Below are positions 1 through 6,568 of a DNA stretch of 36,450 nt, in pieces. The number at the start of each line of letters is the position of its first letter. Position 1 is the first letter of the stretch. The position numbers were made by a program, and so were the translations under genes. The DNA comes from Lysobacteraceae bacterium (lineage in GTDB: Bacteria > Pseudomonadota > Gammaproteobacteria > Nevskiales > Nevskiaceae), in assembly GCA_013823855.1 (NCBI GenBank), contig PNMW01000048.1:1-36450 (forward strand). The letters are read 5' to 3'. Under the pieces are notes generated by a model. That model was not told where the DNA came from. It was given only the letters and a program-made list of their open reading frames with translations, and made no database searches.

Positions 1-1
1 G

Positions 2-1225
2 CTCGACGACGCCATCGACCGCTGGGCGCTGCATCCGGTGTTCGGCCTCGCGCTGCTGACCGTGGTGATGTTCCTGATCTTCCAGGCGGTGTTCTCGTGG
101 TCGGCACCGCTGCAGGACGGCATCGACGCCGGGATCGGCGTGCTGGCGGAATACCTGAAATCGGTGATCCCCGACAACACGCTGCGCAGCCTGCTGGTCG
201 ACGGCATGCTGGTCGGTACCGGCAGTGTCGTGGTGTTCCTGCCGCAGATCCTGCTGCTGTTCCTGTTCATCCTGGTGCTCGAGGAATCCGGCTATCTGCC
301 GCGCGCGGCGTTCCTGCTCGACCGGCTGATGGTCGGCGCCGGGCTGACCGGCCGCTCGTTCATTCCGCTGCTGTCGAGTTTTGCCTGCGCGGTGCCCGGC
401 ATCATGGCGGCGCGCACCATCCAGGACCCGCGCGACCGGCTGGCGACCATCCTGGTGGCGCCGCTGATGACCTGCTCGGCGCGGCTGCCGGTCTATGCGC
501 TGCTGATCGGCGCGTTCATTCCGGAGCGCACCATCGCCGGCCTGTTCAACCTGCAGGGCCTGGTGCTGTTCGGGCTCTATGTCGCCGGCATCGTGTCGGC
601 GCTGGCGGTGGCCTACGCGATGAAGCTGGTCCGCCGCGACAGCACCGAGCACGCGCTGCTGCTGGAACTGCCGTCGTACCGCGTGCCGCATGTCACCGAC
701 GTGCTGATCGGCCTCTGGGAGCGGGCCAGCGTGTTCCTGAAGCGGGTCGGCGGCATCATCCTGACCCTGACCGTGCTGCTCTGGTTCCTGTCGACCTATC
801 CGATCGCGCCAGCCGATGTCGCCGGCCCGGCGATCGACTACAGCTATGCCGGCCGCATCGGCCGCGCGCTGGAAGCGGTGTTCGCCCCGATCGGCTTCAA
901 CTGGCAGATCTGCATCGCCCTGATTCCCGGCCTGGCGGCACGCGAGGTCGCGGTCAGCTCGCTGGCGACGGTCTATGCGGTCTCGGCGACCGGTGATGAC
1001 GCCGCCAGCCAGCTGCTGCCGCTGATCGCCGCGCAGTGGTCGCTGGCCACGGCCTTGAGCCTGATCGTCTGGTACGTGTTCGCGCCCCAGTGCGTGTCGA
1101 CGCTGGCGGTGATCCGCCGCGAGACGAGTTCCTGGAAGATCGTCGCCATCGCGACCTTCTACCTGTTCGCGCTGGCCTACGGAGCGTCGTTCCTGACCTT
1201 CCGGATCGCCAGCGCGCTGAGCTGA
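2..1225 (+). CDS. feoB: Ferrous iron transport protein B, C-terminal part (cut by window edge)
   Basis: The reading frame is open from base 2, so this is the last 407 residues of a longer protein. FeoB is the inner-membrane GTP-dependent Fe(II) importer; its N-terminal G domain lies outside the window. What remains is the polytopic membrane part with two nucleoside-recognition 'Gate' regions around a FeoB_C segment. The stretch with VVFLPQILLLF, EESGYLPRAAFLLDR, GLTGRSFIPLLSSFACAVPGI and MTCSARLPVYALL is the typical FeoB signature, and the second half repeats the pattern (LIPGLAAREV, FAPQCVSTLAVIRRE). The stop at 1223-1225 is followed 7 bases later by a small Cys-rich gene, an arrangement common for feo operons. 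FeoA, if present, must be upstream. Identification is secure; only the N-terminus is missing. Confidence 0.96.
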   Translation, partial: LDDAIDRWALHPVFGLALLTVVMFLIFQAVFSWSAPLQDGIDAGIGVLAEYLKSVIPDNTLRSLLVDGMLVGTGSVVVFLPQILLLFLFILVLEESGYLPRAAFLLDRLMVGAGLTGRSFIPLLSSFACAVPGIMAARTIQDPRDRLATILVAPLMTCSARLPVYALLIGAFIPERTIAGLFNLQGLVLFGLYVAGIVSALAVAYAMKLVRRDSTEHALLLELPSYRVPHVTDVLIGLWERASVFLKRVGGIILTLTVLLWFLSTYPIAPADVAGPAIDYSYAGRIGRALEAVFAPIGFNWQICIALIPGLAAREVAVSSLATVYAVSATGDDAASQLLPLIAAQWSLATALSLIVWYVFAPQCVSTLAVIRRETSSWKIVAIATFYLFALAYGASFLTFRIASALS

Positions 1226-1232
1226 GATCGCC

Positions 1233-1493
1233 ATGAACACCGAATCGCTGGCGGTCGCGGTCATCGTGCTGGCCTTCGCGCTGCGTGCGGCGTTCCAGCT
1301 GTTCCCGGCGGCGAGCCGGCGCGGGCTGGCGCGTCTGCGCGCAGTGCTCGGACTCAAGCCGGCTGCGCAGGCGGCGTCGACTGCCGCTTGCGGCAGCGGT
1401 TGCGGCAGCTGCAATCATTGCGGCGGTGCACCGTCGGCGCCGCCGTCATCCGAGTCCCCGATCCAGTTCCAGCCGCGCGCGCGAAAGCCCTGA
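1233..1493 (+). CDS. FeoB-associated Cys-rich small membrane protein (DUF6587-like)
   Basis: An 86-residue protein starting at an ATG 7 bases after the feoB stop, almost certainly in the same transcript. One N-terminal membrane segment (about residues 5-25) is followed by a short basic stretch, then a cysteine cluster ACGSGCGSCNHCGG around residues 52-65, and a proline/serine tail. This layout (one helix plus a CGxGCGxCxxCG cluster) matches the small Cys-rich proteins often encoded after feoB, including the DUF6587 type I recall from Xanthomonas. The cysteines could bind iron or another metal while handling iron leaving FeoB, but that is inference; the function of these proteins is not established. 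The position and Cys pattern make the family call fairly good. Confidence 0.75.
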   Translation: MNTESLAVAVIVLAFALRAAFQLFPAASRRGLARLRAVLGLKPAAQAASTAACGSGCGSCNHCGGAPSAPPSSESPIQFQPRARKP

Positions 1494-1553
1494 GCGGCCT
1501 TTCTGCCTCGCGCTTGGCGAAGCGCCCTGCGAGCCTGCCACGGCGAACCGTGG

Positions 1554-1661
1554 TCAGAGTCCGAAAGCCTTGAACTCCGGCACCTCGATTTTCCAGGCCG
1601 CATCGAGACGGACGCCGGCGTTGTCGCACTCCGAGTCCGCCAATCCAATCGGTTTCGGCAT
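1554..1661 (-). pseudogene. Possible remnant of a tyrosine integrase N-terminus
   Basis: On the minus strand an ATG at 1661 opens a 35-codon frame ending at a TGA (1554-1556). Its start, MPKPIGLADSECDNA, resembles the beginning of DUF4102-type (P4-like) integrases, where a 'LTDxxxRNAKP' motif follows the first few residues; the remainder does not match what I know of that family. It lies 156 bases from the left 46-bp repeat and points away from the tRNA fragment, which is where a P4-type integrase start would lie. It may be what is left of an older element at the same tRNA. The match is short, so chance is possible. Confidence 0.28.
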
Positions 1662-1663
1662 GA

Positions 1664-1736
1664 GTAACCCGTCTGCCTTACCCAGTTACCCGGATAGTTA
1701 CCCGGTAATTGGCCGGATTCAAGCGGAGTTACCCGG
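1664..1736. repeat. Clustered GTTACCCGG direct repeats
   Basis: Three exact copies of GTTACCCGG lie at 1685-1693, 1697-1705 and 1728-1736, with related AGTAACCCG and CTTACCCAG nearby at 1663-1671 and 1677-1685. Short clustered direct repeats next to a tRNA attachment site are typical of integrase arm-binding sites; here they would belong to the putative older element on this side, not to the present one. The repeats are plain in the sequence; the role is inference. The rest of 1494-1760 holds no other gene I can support. Confidence 0.5.
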
Positions 1737-1760
1737 ACCGCTACGGACAACGGGCACAAA

Positions 1761-1786
1761 AAAAGCCCTGATTTCTCAGGGCTTTT
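1761..1786. terminator. Bidirectional rho-independent terminator
   Basis: A perfect 11-bp stem, AAAAGCCCTGA (1761-1771) and TCAGGGCTTTT (1776-1786), closes a four-base TTTC loop, with A and T tracts on the two sides so that it can work on both strands. It follows the feo genes on the plus strand. On the minus strand it would have been the terminator just downstream of the tRNA-Met 3' end before the element inserted between them. Confidence 0.8.
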
Positions 1787-1809
1787 GGACTTCTTTGGAC
1801 CTGCTTGGA
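1785..1809. repeat. Three TTGGA copies at exact 10-bp spacing
   Basis: TTGGA occurs at 1785-1789, 1795-1799 and 1805-1809, each followed by C or T, so the copies fall on the same face of the helix. They sit between the terminator and the left 46-bp repeat. Helically phased short repeats beside an attachment site suggest protein binding (integrase, excisionase or a bending factor), but no test is possible here. Confidence 0.4.
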
Positions 1810-1816
1810 TGTCTTG

Positions 1817-1862
1817 ATGGTGGCTAGAGGCGGGATCGAACCGCCGACCTCAGCATTATGAG
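1817..1862. repeat. Left attachment repeat (orphan 3' part of tRNA-Met)
   Basis: These 46 bases are identical to 10059-10104. They hold the anticodon loop, variable loop, T arm, acceptor 3' strand and CCA of tRNA-Met in minus orientation (tRNA bases 1818-1862). Identity stops exactly at the 5' edge of the anticodon loop, where leftward sequence turns into unrelated element DNA. This is not a functional tRNA; it marks the distal junction of the integrated element. Confidence 0.93.
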
Positions 1863-1925
1863 AGCGAGGTTGGTCCTTTGATTTATTTAAACTAATCAGC
1901 TGCTTGCGGCGCTTGCCCAATCGCG

Positions 1926-1946
1926 CTGTGCCTGATTTGTGACATG
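1926..1946. promoter_or_regulatory. Candidate integrase arm site, left
   Basis: GTGCCTGATTTGTGACATG at 1928-1946 matches, in inverted orientation and with only two mismatches in 19, the sequence at 9993-10011 at the other end of the element. It is 65 bases inside the left repeat. Short matching sites just inside both att repeats are what integrase arm-type sites look like. The rest of 1863-2022 has no gene I can support. Confidence 0.5.
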
Positions 1947-2022
1947 GAACCGGCGCGTCATCGACATCGGGCCGTGTCCGGCATTTGCCTGGCGCTTCCG
2001 GGATCCACACGCTGGCGCGCTG

Positions 2023-2037
2023 TATCACTGAGCGATA
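2023..2037. promoter_or_regulatory. Candidate operator of the toxin-antitoxin operon
   Basis: TATCACTGAGCGATA is a near-perfect palindrome (six of seven base pairs around a central G) ending 10 bases before the toxin start codon. HTH antitoxins of this kind usually repress their own promoter through such a palindrome. The site is seen; the binding is inference. Confidence 0.35.
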
Positions 2038-2047
2038 TAGTCCGGCA

Positions 2048-2440
2048 GTGAAGCGCGTATTCAAAACCCGAGCGTTCGCCAACCAGACGAAGAAGTTCGG
2101 CCTGCCGGATTCGTCACTGTGCGCGGCGGTCGCCGAGATCGAGTCGGGGCTGATCGATGCCGATCTGGGTGGCGGCCTGGTCAAGAAGCGCGTCGCACTG
2201 CCCGGTCGTGGAAAGAGCGCTGGCGCGCGGACCTTGATCGCGACGAACCAGGGCAGCCGCTGGTTCTTCGTGTTCGGCTTCGCCAAGAACGAGCGCGCGA
2301 ACATTTCGACGGTCGAACTCGAAGCGCTGAAACGTTATTCCGGGGAACTGCTGAAGCTGACCGGCGCAGAACTGAACCGGCTGACTGATTGCGCCGAGCT
2401 GATGGAGATCTGCAATGACCAAAAAGACGCCCGGCCGTAG
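2048..2440 (+). CDS. RelE/HigB-type toxin (toxin-first TA module)
   Basis: A 130-residue basic protein of the HigB2/RelE toxin family (PF06296 type), predicted mRNA interferase. The diagnostic pattern is present in order: VFKTRAFANQTKKFGLPDSSLCAAVAEIE, then GLIDADLGGGLVKKRVA, then GRGKSAGARTL and RWFFVFGFAKNERANIS. These match the family's conserved core from the first strand to the FxYGFAKxxRxNI segment. I place the start at GTG 2048 because homology begins at that residue; an in-frame ATG lies further upstream at 1985 but would add 21 residues unlike the family. The gene overlaps the antitoxin gene by 26 bases, indicating translational coupling. Toxin-first order is normal for HigBA. In the element it probably stabilises the DNA against loss. 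Confidence 0.88.
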   Translation: MKRVFKTRAFANQTKKFGLPDSSLCAAVAEIESGLIDADLGGGLVKKRVALPGRGKSAGARTLIATNQGSRWFFVFGFAKNERANISTVELEALKRYSGELLKLTGAELNRLTDCAELMEICNDQKDARP

Positions 2441-2738
2441 CCGGATCCTGGAAACGGTGCATGAGTCAGCGCAAGGCCTTTATCGGGCTGGGCTGATCGA
2501 CTCGCACAAGATGCGCGAGTTCGACGTGCTGTGCCTCCCGCCGGTGCCGACTTACACGCCGGCCAACATCAAGTCGATTCGGGCCAAACACAAGCTCAGC
2601 CAGGCGGTGATGGCGGCCGCGCTGAACGCCAGTATCTCGACGGTTCGCCAGTGGGAGATTGGTCACAAGAAGCCAAGCGGACCCGCTGCTAAGCTCCTGA
2701 GCGTGCTGGACCGGAAGGGGCTGGATGCCTTGCTCTGA
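2415..2738 (+). CDS. HigA-type HTH antitoxin
   Basis: A 107-residue XRE-family protein. The N-terminal half (about 1-55) contains LIDSHKMREFDVLCLPPVPTYTPANIKSIR, typical of HigA2/NadS-like antitoxins that partner this toxin type. The HTH follows at about residues 56-90, with the LSQAVMAAALNASISTVRQWEIG pattern of helix-turn-recognition helix, then KKPSGPAAKLLSVL. It would neutralise the upstream toxin and repress the shared operon. Start at ATG 2415 lies inside the toxin gene, so both are translated from one message. It is followed by 286 bases without a supported gene, so the module probably ends here. Confidence 0.88.
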   Translation: MTKKTPGRSRILETVHESAQGLYRAGLIDSHKMREFDVLCLPPVPTYTPANIKSIRAKHKLSQAVMAAALNASISTVRQWEIGHKKPSGPAAKLLSVLDRKGLDALL

Positions 2739-3024
2739 ACCAGCGGCTGGCTGTGTGAGCAGGGGGCGAGTTCGCGCTAGCGATCTCGATAACAATTAAA
2801 TCATCGGTTCGCGGATGCGATCCGATTCCAGACAAAGACCATTTTTCGCTCGGTCGGTATAACCGACGGTTGATCGTCGTTGGTCGAGGCGACCCGCAGC
2901 GACGCGTGCAGCTGCACGCGCAGGGTCTCCTGACCATAGCTAAGAAAAAATAGGGTGAGCTTGGGGCCATTCTGCTTTGCACCTGCTTGGTGTAATGTGG
3001 TGCAATTTTCTTCAAGGAGGAAGC
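2739..3024. other. Non-coding leader between TA module and RHH gene, with palindromes
   Basis: No gene is supported here on either strand. It holds an 18-bp perfect palindrome, CGCGTGCAGCTGCACGCG (2903-2920); a 6-bp inverted repeat GTCGGT-ATA-ACCGAC (2853-2867); and TTGCAC (2977-2982) mirrored by GTGCAA (3000-3005) just before the RHH gene. On the minus strand a frame from about 3015 to 2800 lacks stops over some 70 codons but has no recognisable domain or clear start. Confidence 0.5.
2977..3005 (+). promoter_or_regulatory. Candidate promoter/operator of the RHH-restriction operon
   Basis: TTGCAC and GTGCAA form an inverted repeat separated by 17 bases. TTGCAC can also serve as a -35 box with TGCAAT (3001-3006) 18 bases on as a weak -10. 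An RHH protein encoded immediately downstream could bind this site and control its own expression and that of the restriction enzyme. Sequence symmetry is seen; function is inference. Confidence 0.3.
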
Positions 3025-3228
3025 ATGGCCACGGAAACGAAACGCGAGCTGCGACCGAGACGCACAGCGCGCGCGTCAGTCAGCTTTCCGCAGGACCTCT
3101 ACGCAACCCTTGAACAAATCGCCAAGGGCAAGAAAGTATCTGTGGCCTGGGTGATCCGGGACGCCGCCAAAAAATACGTCGGTGACCAATGGCCGCTATT
3201 GGCTTCGCAAAATTCGAACGACGACTAG
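3025..3228 (+). CDS. Ribbon-helix-helix (CopG-like) regulator
   Basis: A 67-residue protein with a strong ribosome binding site (AAGGAGG at 3014-3020) ahead of ATG 3025. After a basic N-terminus, residues around 16-50 fit the ribbon-helix-helix fold: the strand TARASVSFPQDLYATLEQIAK, then helix-turn-helix KKVSVAWVIRDAAKKYV. It lacks any catalytic domain, so a DNA-binding role is likely. Its 3' end overlaps the restriction-modification gene by 40 bases in another frame, meaning the two are co-transcribed. Restriction systems are often controlled by small DNA-binding proteins, usually HTH C-proteins; an RHH in this place is a plausible equivalent. It could instead be an antitoxin without its toxin, but no toxin-like gene follows. 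Confidence 0.75.
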   Translation: MATETKRELRPRRTARASVSFPQDLYATLEQIAKGKKVSVAWVIRDAAKKYVGDQWPLLASQNSNDD

Positions 3229-6200
3229 AACATCGGGAAAGTCACTTGCAAACCTCAGCATCGGCCATCTCAGCGCTCAAGAGCAGGCTTGTATCGCACG
3301 CGATCCAAGACCCCCTGTTTAAACAGATGCTGCGCGACGCGGCCAACGAAATTAAAAACCAAAGCCTCACAGCAGCCAATGAGGCAACGATCGAGGGCGC
3401 CTTCGAGCGGGTCCTGTACGGCATCCTTCGAGACATAGGGATCGCATTCCATCCCGAAAAAGAAATGTCGGTGAAAACGCGGCGCCACACGGCGCGCGGG
3501 CGCACCGATAGCCGTATAGGCGCTGTTGTCATTGAATACAAGCAACCTTCTACGCTCGCCACAAAGGGCGACATAACGAAGGCGCAGCAGCAGCTTCGTG
3601 ACTACATTTTCGCCATCTCAAAAGAGATGGAGAACGAAGTCATCGGCATCTTGACTGATGGTACAAAAGTGCAGGAAATGCGAGCGCTTGACGGGGCGAT
3701 TGTCTCCGAGTCGGCGCTCACCCCGCTTGACGAAGCTTCGCTCGGCCGCCTTGTCCGCGCGGTAATTTCGCTCAACAATGTTGCCCTAAATGCGCGGAAT
3801 TTGATCCGCGATTTCTGCGGTGATAGCTACGACGGTATCGTTTTTCGCGTTGCGCGGGAGCTGAATGAAATCGTCGCCTATAAAGCGACCATCAAGACCG
3901 AAATGCTGCGGACGGAGTGGGAGGCACTTTTCCGCCTGGCGCACGAAGATCAATCTCAGCAGAAAAGAATTCAGTCTCGCCGCGACATTCTGGGACAGAT
4001 CTTCGGCGTCACGATCACAGAAGCTACGATGGAATATCGAGCGCTGTTTTCACTCCATACCGCGTATGCGATTATTTTGAAGCTAATTGCTTACCGTGTC
4101 GTTTGCGACGTGAAGTTCGGCACGGTACTACAGGATTTTAAGTCTCTAACCTCGGCCACTAGCGACGTGCTGCGGACCTTTTGCGAATCGCTGGAAGACG
4201 GGGAGCTGTTTCGTCAAATTGGCATCCTGAATTTGCTGGAAGGCGATTTTTTCTCTTGGTATGCCGATAGTAAGCAATGGAATGACAAGATTGCAGAAAG
4301 CACCCGAGAAATTCTCGTTGTGCTGTCGCGCTATGAGGATGTGAAAAGCATTTTCGAGAAGTCGCATGCTGTTGACCTATTTCGCTCCCTCTATGAAGCC
4401 ACTGTGCCACAGGTCATCAGGGCGAGTTTCGGAGAGTTCTATACCCCGTATTGGCTGGCGCAGCACGTTCTCGAAAGCTCGAAGCCGAAGGGTGTATGGA
4501 CGGTCCTCGATCCATGTTGTGGGTCTGGGACGTTTGTCATCGCGGCGATCTCGCGGCTCCGGAATGAGAGTGCAGGGTTGACGCCTAGCGAGATGGCTGC
4601 GCAAGTGCTGGATAGAGTTTTTGGAATAGACCTGAATCCGCTCGCGGTGCTGACCTCGCGGATTCACTATTTTATCCACATCGCGGATCTGCTCGATGAT
4701 GACTTGGGCGATATTGTGATTCCCGTTTTTCTGGGTGATGCATCGAACCTTCCGGTTATTAGGAAAGAGGGTGGGATAGATTTCCTATACTACGAGCTGA
4801 AAACCCTAAAGACGCCCGTCACTGTTTTTGTGCCGGTTGCAATGGCGCGCGACTATCGGCGTTTCACAACTTATATGTTCGAGTTCGAGCGCCTAGTGAA
4901 GGAGGGTCAGTACGCCGAGGCTAAGGAATTCCTCCTTGTATCTGGTGGCGCTACAGGGTCGCCGCCCGTCGTCAAAGAAAAACTGGAAAGCCTTGCCGAC
5001 CAGATCATCGAGCTGGAGCGCAAGGAGTGGAACGGGATATGGGCTCGGATCATCGGAAATTTTATCGCGACGGCGTGCATTGGGCCGTTCTCAAATATCG
5101 TCGGCAATCCACCCTGGATTGACTGGAAATCCCTGCCTGCAGGGTATCGCGACAAAGTGAAAGCGCTTTGCGTGGACAAGGGCCTGTTTTCTGGCGCGGG
5201 GCGGACGGGCGGCATTAATCTGAACGTCTGCGCCCTGATTACACATGTGGCCGCTGCAAACTGGCTCGCCAAAGGCGGGCACTTGGCATTCTTGATGCCG
5301 CGAGAGCTTGCCAACCAAGCGTCCTATGAAGGTTGGCGGCGGGCAGTTGGTGGCGCCGACTGCTCGCTTGTAGCTCTACACGATTGGTCGGACGCAGGGC
5401 ATCCCTTCGATCCCGTTAAAGAAGACTTCATGACATTCGTGTTCCAGCATACACGACGAAGTCTAGAGACTGTCCCGGTCATTCGGCATAAGCGAAAGGG
5501 GCGCGGAACTAAAGCTGCCACCTGGGGAAGCCTAGCGGAGGCGCAAGAGAAGTTAGAGGAAGTAAACGAGGTTGCTGGCCAGATCATCGACGGTAGTACC
5601 TCGTATACGATCGCGTCAGACGCTGACGAGCTGGCTAAGTTTGCGAAGATTACGGGTTCTTGCTCCTATATCGGCCGAGAGGGTATTGAGTTTTACCCGC
5701 AGGAGCTGGTTCTATTCGAGTATGTAGGTCCGGGGCCGAAGGCTGGTACTGTGTGGGTTAAAAACATTCAGGTCCAGAAATCCAAATACAGAATTGCGCA
5801 GCAACAGATCCTTTTGGAAACGACCTATCTTTTCCCGCTAGTGAAAGGCCCGTCGATCGGCCGGCTCGAATACAACGATCCCGGCATTCTGGTTGCTTTC
5901 CCTTACGATGAAAGCAATCCTCACGCGCCCATTCCGGCGAACGAGCTCAAGAAGAGTTCGCCTTTTCTGTTCAGGTATTACGAAAAATTCAAAAGACAGT
6001 TTGAACAACAAACTGCCTATAGTGACTCAATCCGCGGAACCGGCGAATACTATGGTTTGGCGCGAACTGGGCCTTATTCTTTTAAGGGCTGCTACGTGGC
6101 TTTCCGCGATAACACGAAGTGGTGTGCCACTGTGCTGCGCGGAAAGAAACTGCCATGGGGAGAAACAAAGCGATATTTGTTCCAGAACCATGCCGCGTCA

Positions 6201-6491
6201 ATGTGCGAGCGGGTGGATGGCAAGTACATCACTCTGCAGGAAGCGTATTTTGTCGCCGGCGTGCTGAACAGTGAAATTGTTATTCACTTCATTATGGCGT
6301 CGTCGGACAATCGTTCGTTCAAGATTAGGCCGCCCGTGTTTGTTCCACTGTTTGACGAGAGCAATGCACGGCATGTGAAAATTGCCGATCTTGCTCGTCA
6401 GGCCGAGGAGGATCCTGATTCTCGGGAAACACTACTGAAAAGTATTGAGCGTGAATATCTCCGCGTCGCCAGTGTCCAGCGCAACAACTGA
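3189..6491 (+). CDS. Fused type IIG restriction endonuclease / N6-adenine DNA methyltransferase
   Basis: An 1100-residue single-chain restriction-modification protein. An N-terminal nuclease domain is suggested by a PD-(D/E)xK pattern: TD at 106-107, IEYK at 115-118, followed by KAQQQLRDY. A helical linker (about 200-400) leads to a gamma-type methyltransferase with motif X GEFYTPYWLAQ (415-425), the AdoMet motif I DPCCGSGTF (441-449), GIDLNPLAV shortly after, and the catalytic NPPW at 640-643. The last 350 residues look like a target-recognition region. Length and order fit type IIG/Eco57I-like enzymes, so it should both cut and methylate at one specific sequence. ATG 3189 has no strong ribosome site; translation may be coupled to the RHH gene, or start at TTG 3246 after GGGAAAG. 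BREX PglX is less likely because no other BREX gene is near and a nuclease motif is present. Confidence 0.88.
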   Translation: MAAIGFAKFERRLEHRESHLQTSASAISALKSRLVSHAIQDPLFKQMLRDAANEIKNQSLTAANEATIEGAFERVLYGILRDIGIAFHPEKEMSVKTRRHTARGRTDSRIGAVVIEYKQPSTLATKGDITKAQQQLRDYIFAISKEMENEVIGILTDGTKVQEMRALDGAIVSESALTPLDEASLGRLVRAVISLNNVALNARNLIRDFCGDSYDGIVFRVARELNEIVAYKATIKTEMLRTEWEALFRLAHEDQSQQKRIQSRRDILGQIFGVTITEATMEYRALFSLHTAYAIILKLIAYRVVCDVKFGTVLQDFKSLTSATSDVLRTFCESLEDGELFRQIGILNLLEGDFFSWYADSKQWNDKIAESTREILVVLSRYEDVKSIFEKSHAVDLFRSLYEATVPQVIRASFGEFYTPYWLAQHVLESSKPKGVWTVLDPCCGSGTFVIAAISRLRNESAGLTPSEMAAQVLDRVFGIDLNPLAVLTSRIHYFIHIADLLDDDLGDIVIPVFLGDASNLPVIRKEGGIDFLYYELKTLKTPVTVFVPVAMARDYRRFTTYMFEFERLVKEGQYAEAKEFLLVSGGATGSPPVVKEKLESLADQIIELERKEWNGIWARIIGNFIATACIGPFSNIVGNPPWIDWKSLPAGYRDKVKALCVDKGLFSGAGRTGGINLNVCALITHVAAANWLAKGGHLAFLMPRELANQASYEGWRRAVGGADCSLVALHDWSDAGHPFDPVKEDFMTFVFQHTRRSLETVPVIRHKRKGRGTKAATWGSLAEAQEKLEEVNEVAGQIIDGSTSYTIASDADELAKFAKITGSCSYIGREGIEFYPQELVLFEYVGPGPKAGTVWVKNIQVQKSKYRIAQQQILLETTYLFPLVKGPSIGRLEYNDPGILVAFPYDESNPHAPIPANELKKSSPFLFRYYEKFKRQFEQQTAYSDSIRGTGEYYGLARTGPYSFKGCYVAFRDNTKWCATVLRGKKLPWGETKRYLFQNHAASMCERVDGKYITLQEAYFVAGVLNSEIVIHFIMASSDNRSFKIRPPVFVPLFDESNARHVKIADLARQAEEDPDSRETLLKSIEREYLRVASVQRNN

Positions 6492-6568
6492 ATTTTTTGC
6501 GCAGGGCACGCTGATTGGCAAATCAAGCAATCGACTTTGTGCCCGCTAACGGGGAATAGTAAAGGAGG

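Noticed and set aside
1818..1862. A second tRNA-Met gene
   Set aside because: Only the anticodon loop to 3' end is present; the 5' acceptor strand, D arm and 5' anticodon stem are missing, so it is the attachment duplicate.
1985..2047. Upstream ATG start for the toxin
   Set aside because: The added 21 residues do not resemble the family and would run over the candidate operator; similarity starts at GTG 2048.
2689..3015. A 108-codon minus-strand frame between the TA module and the RHH gene
   Set aside because: No domain, unlikely amino-acid content and overlap with the antitoxin end and palindromes; a neighbouring frame is also open, pointing to chance.
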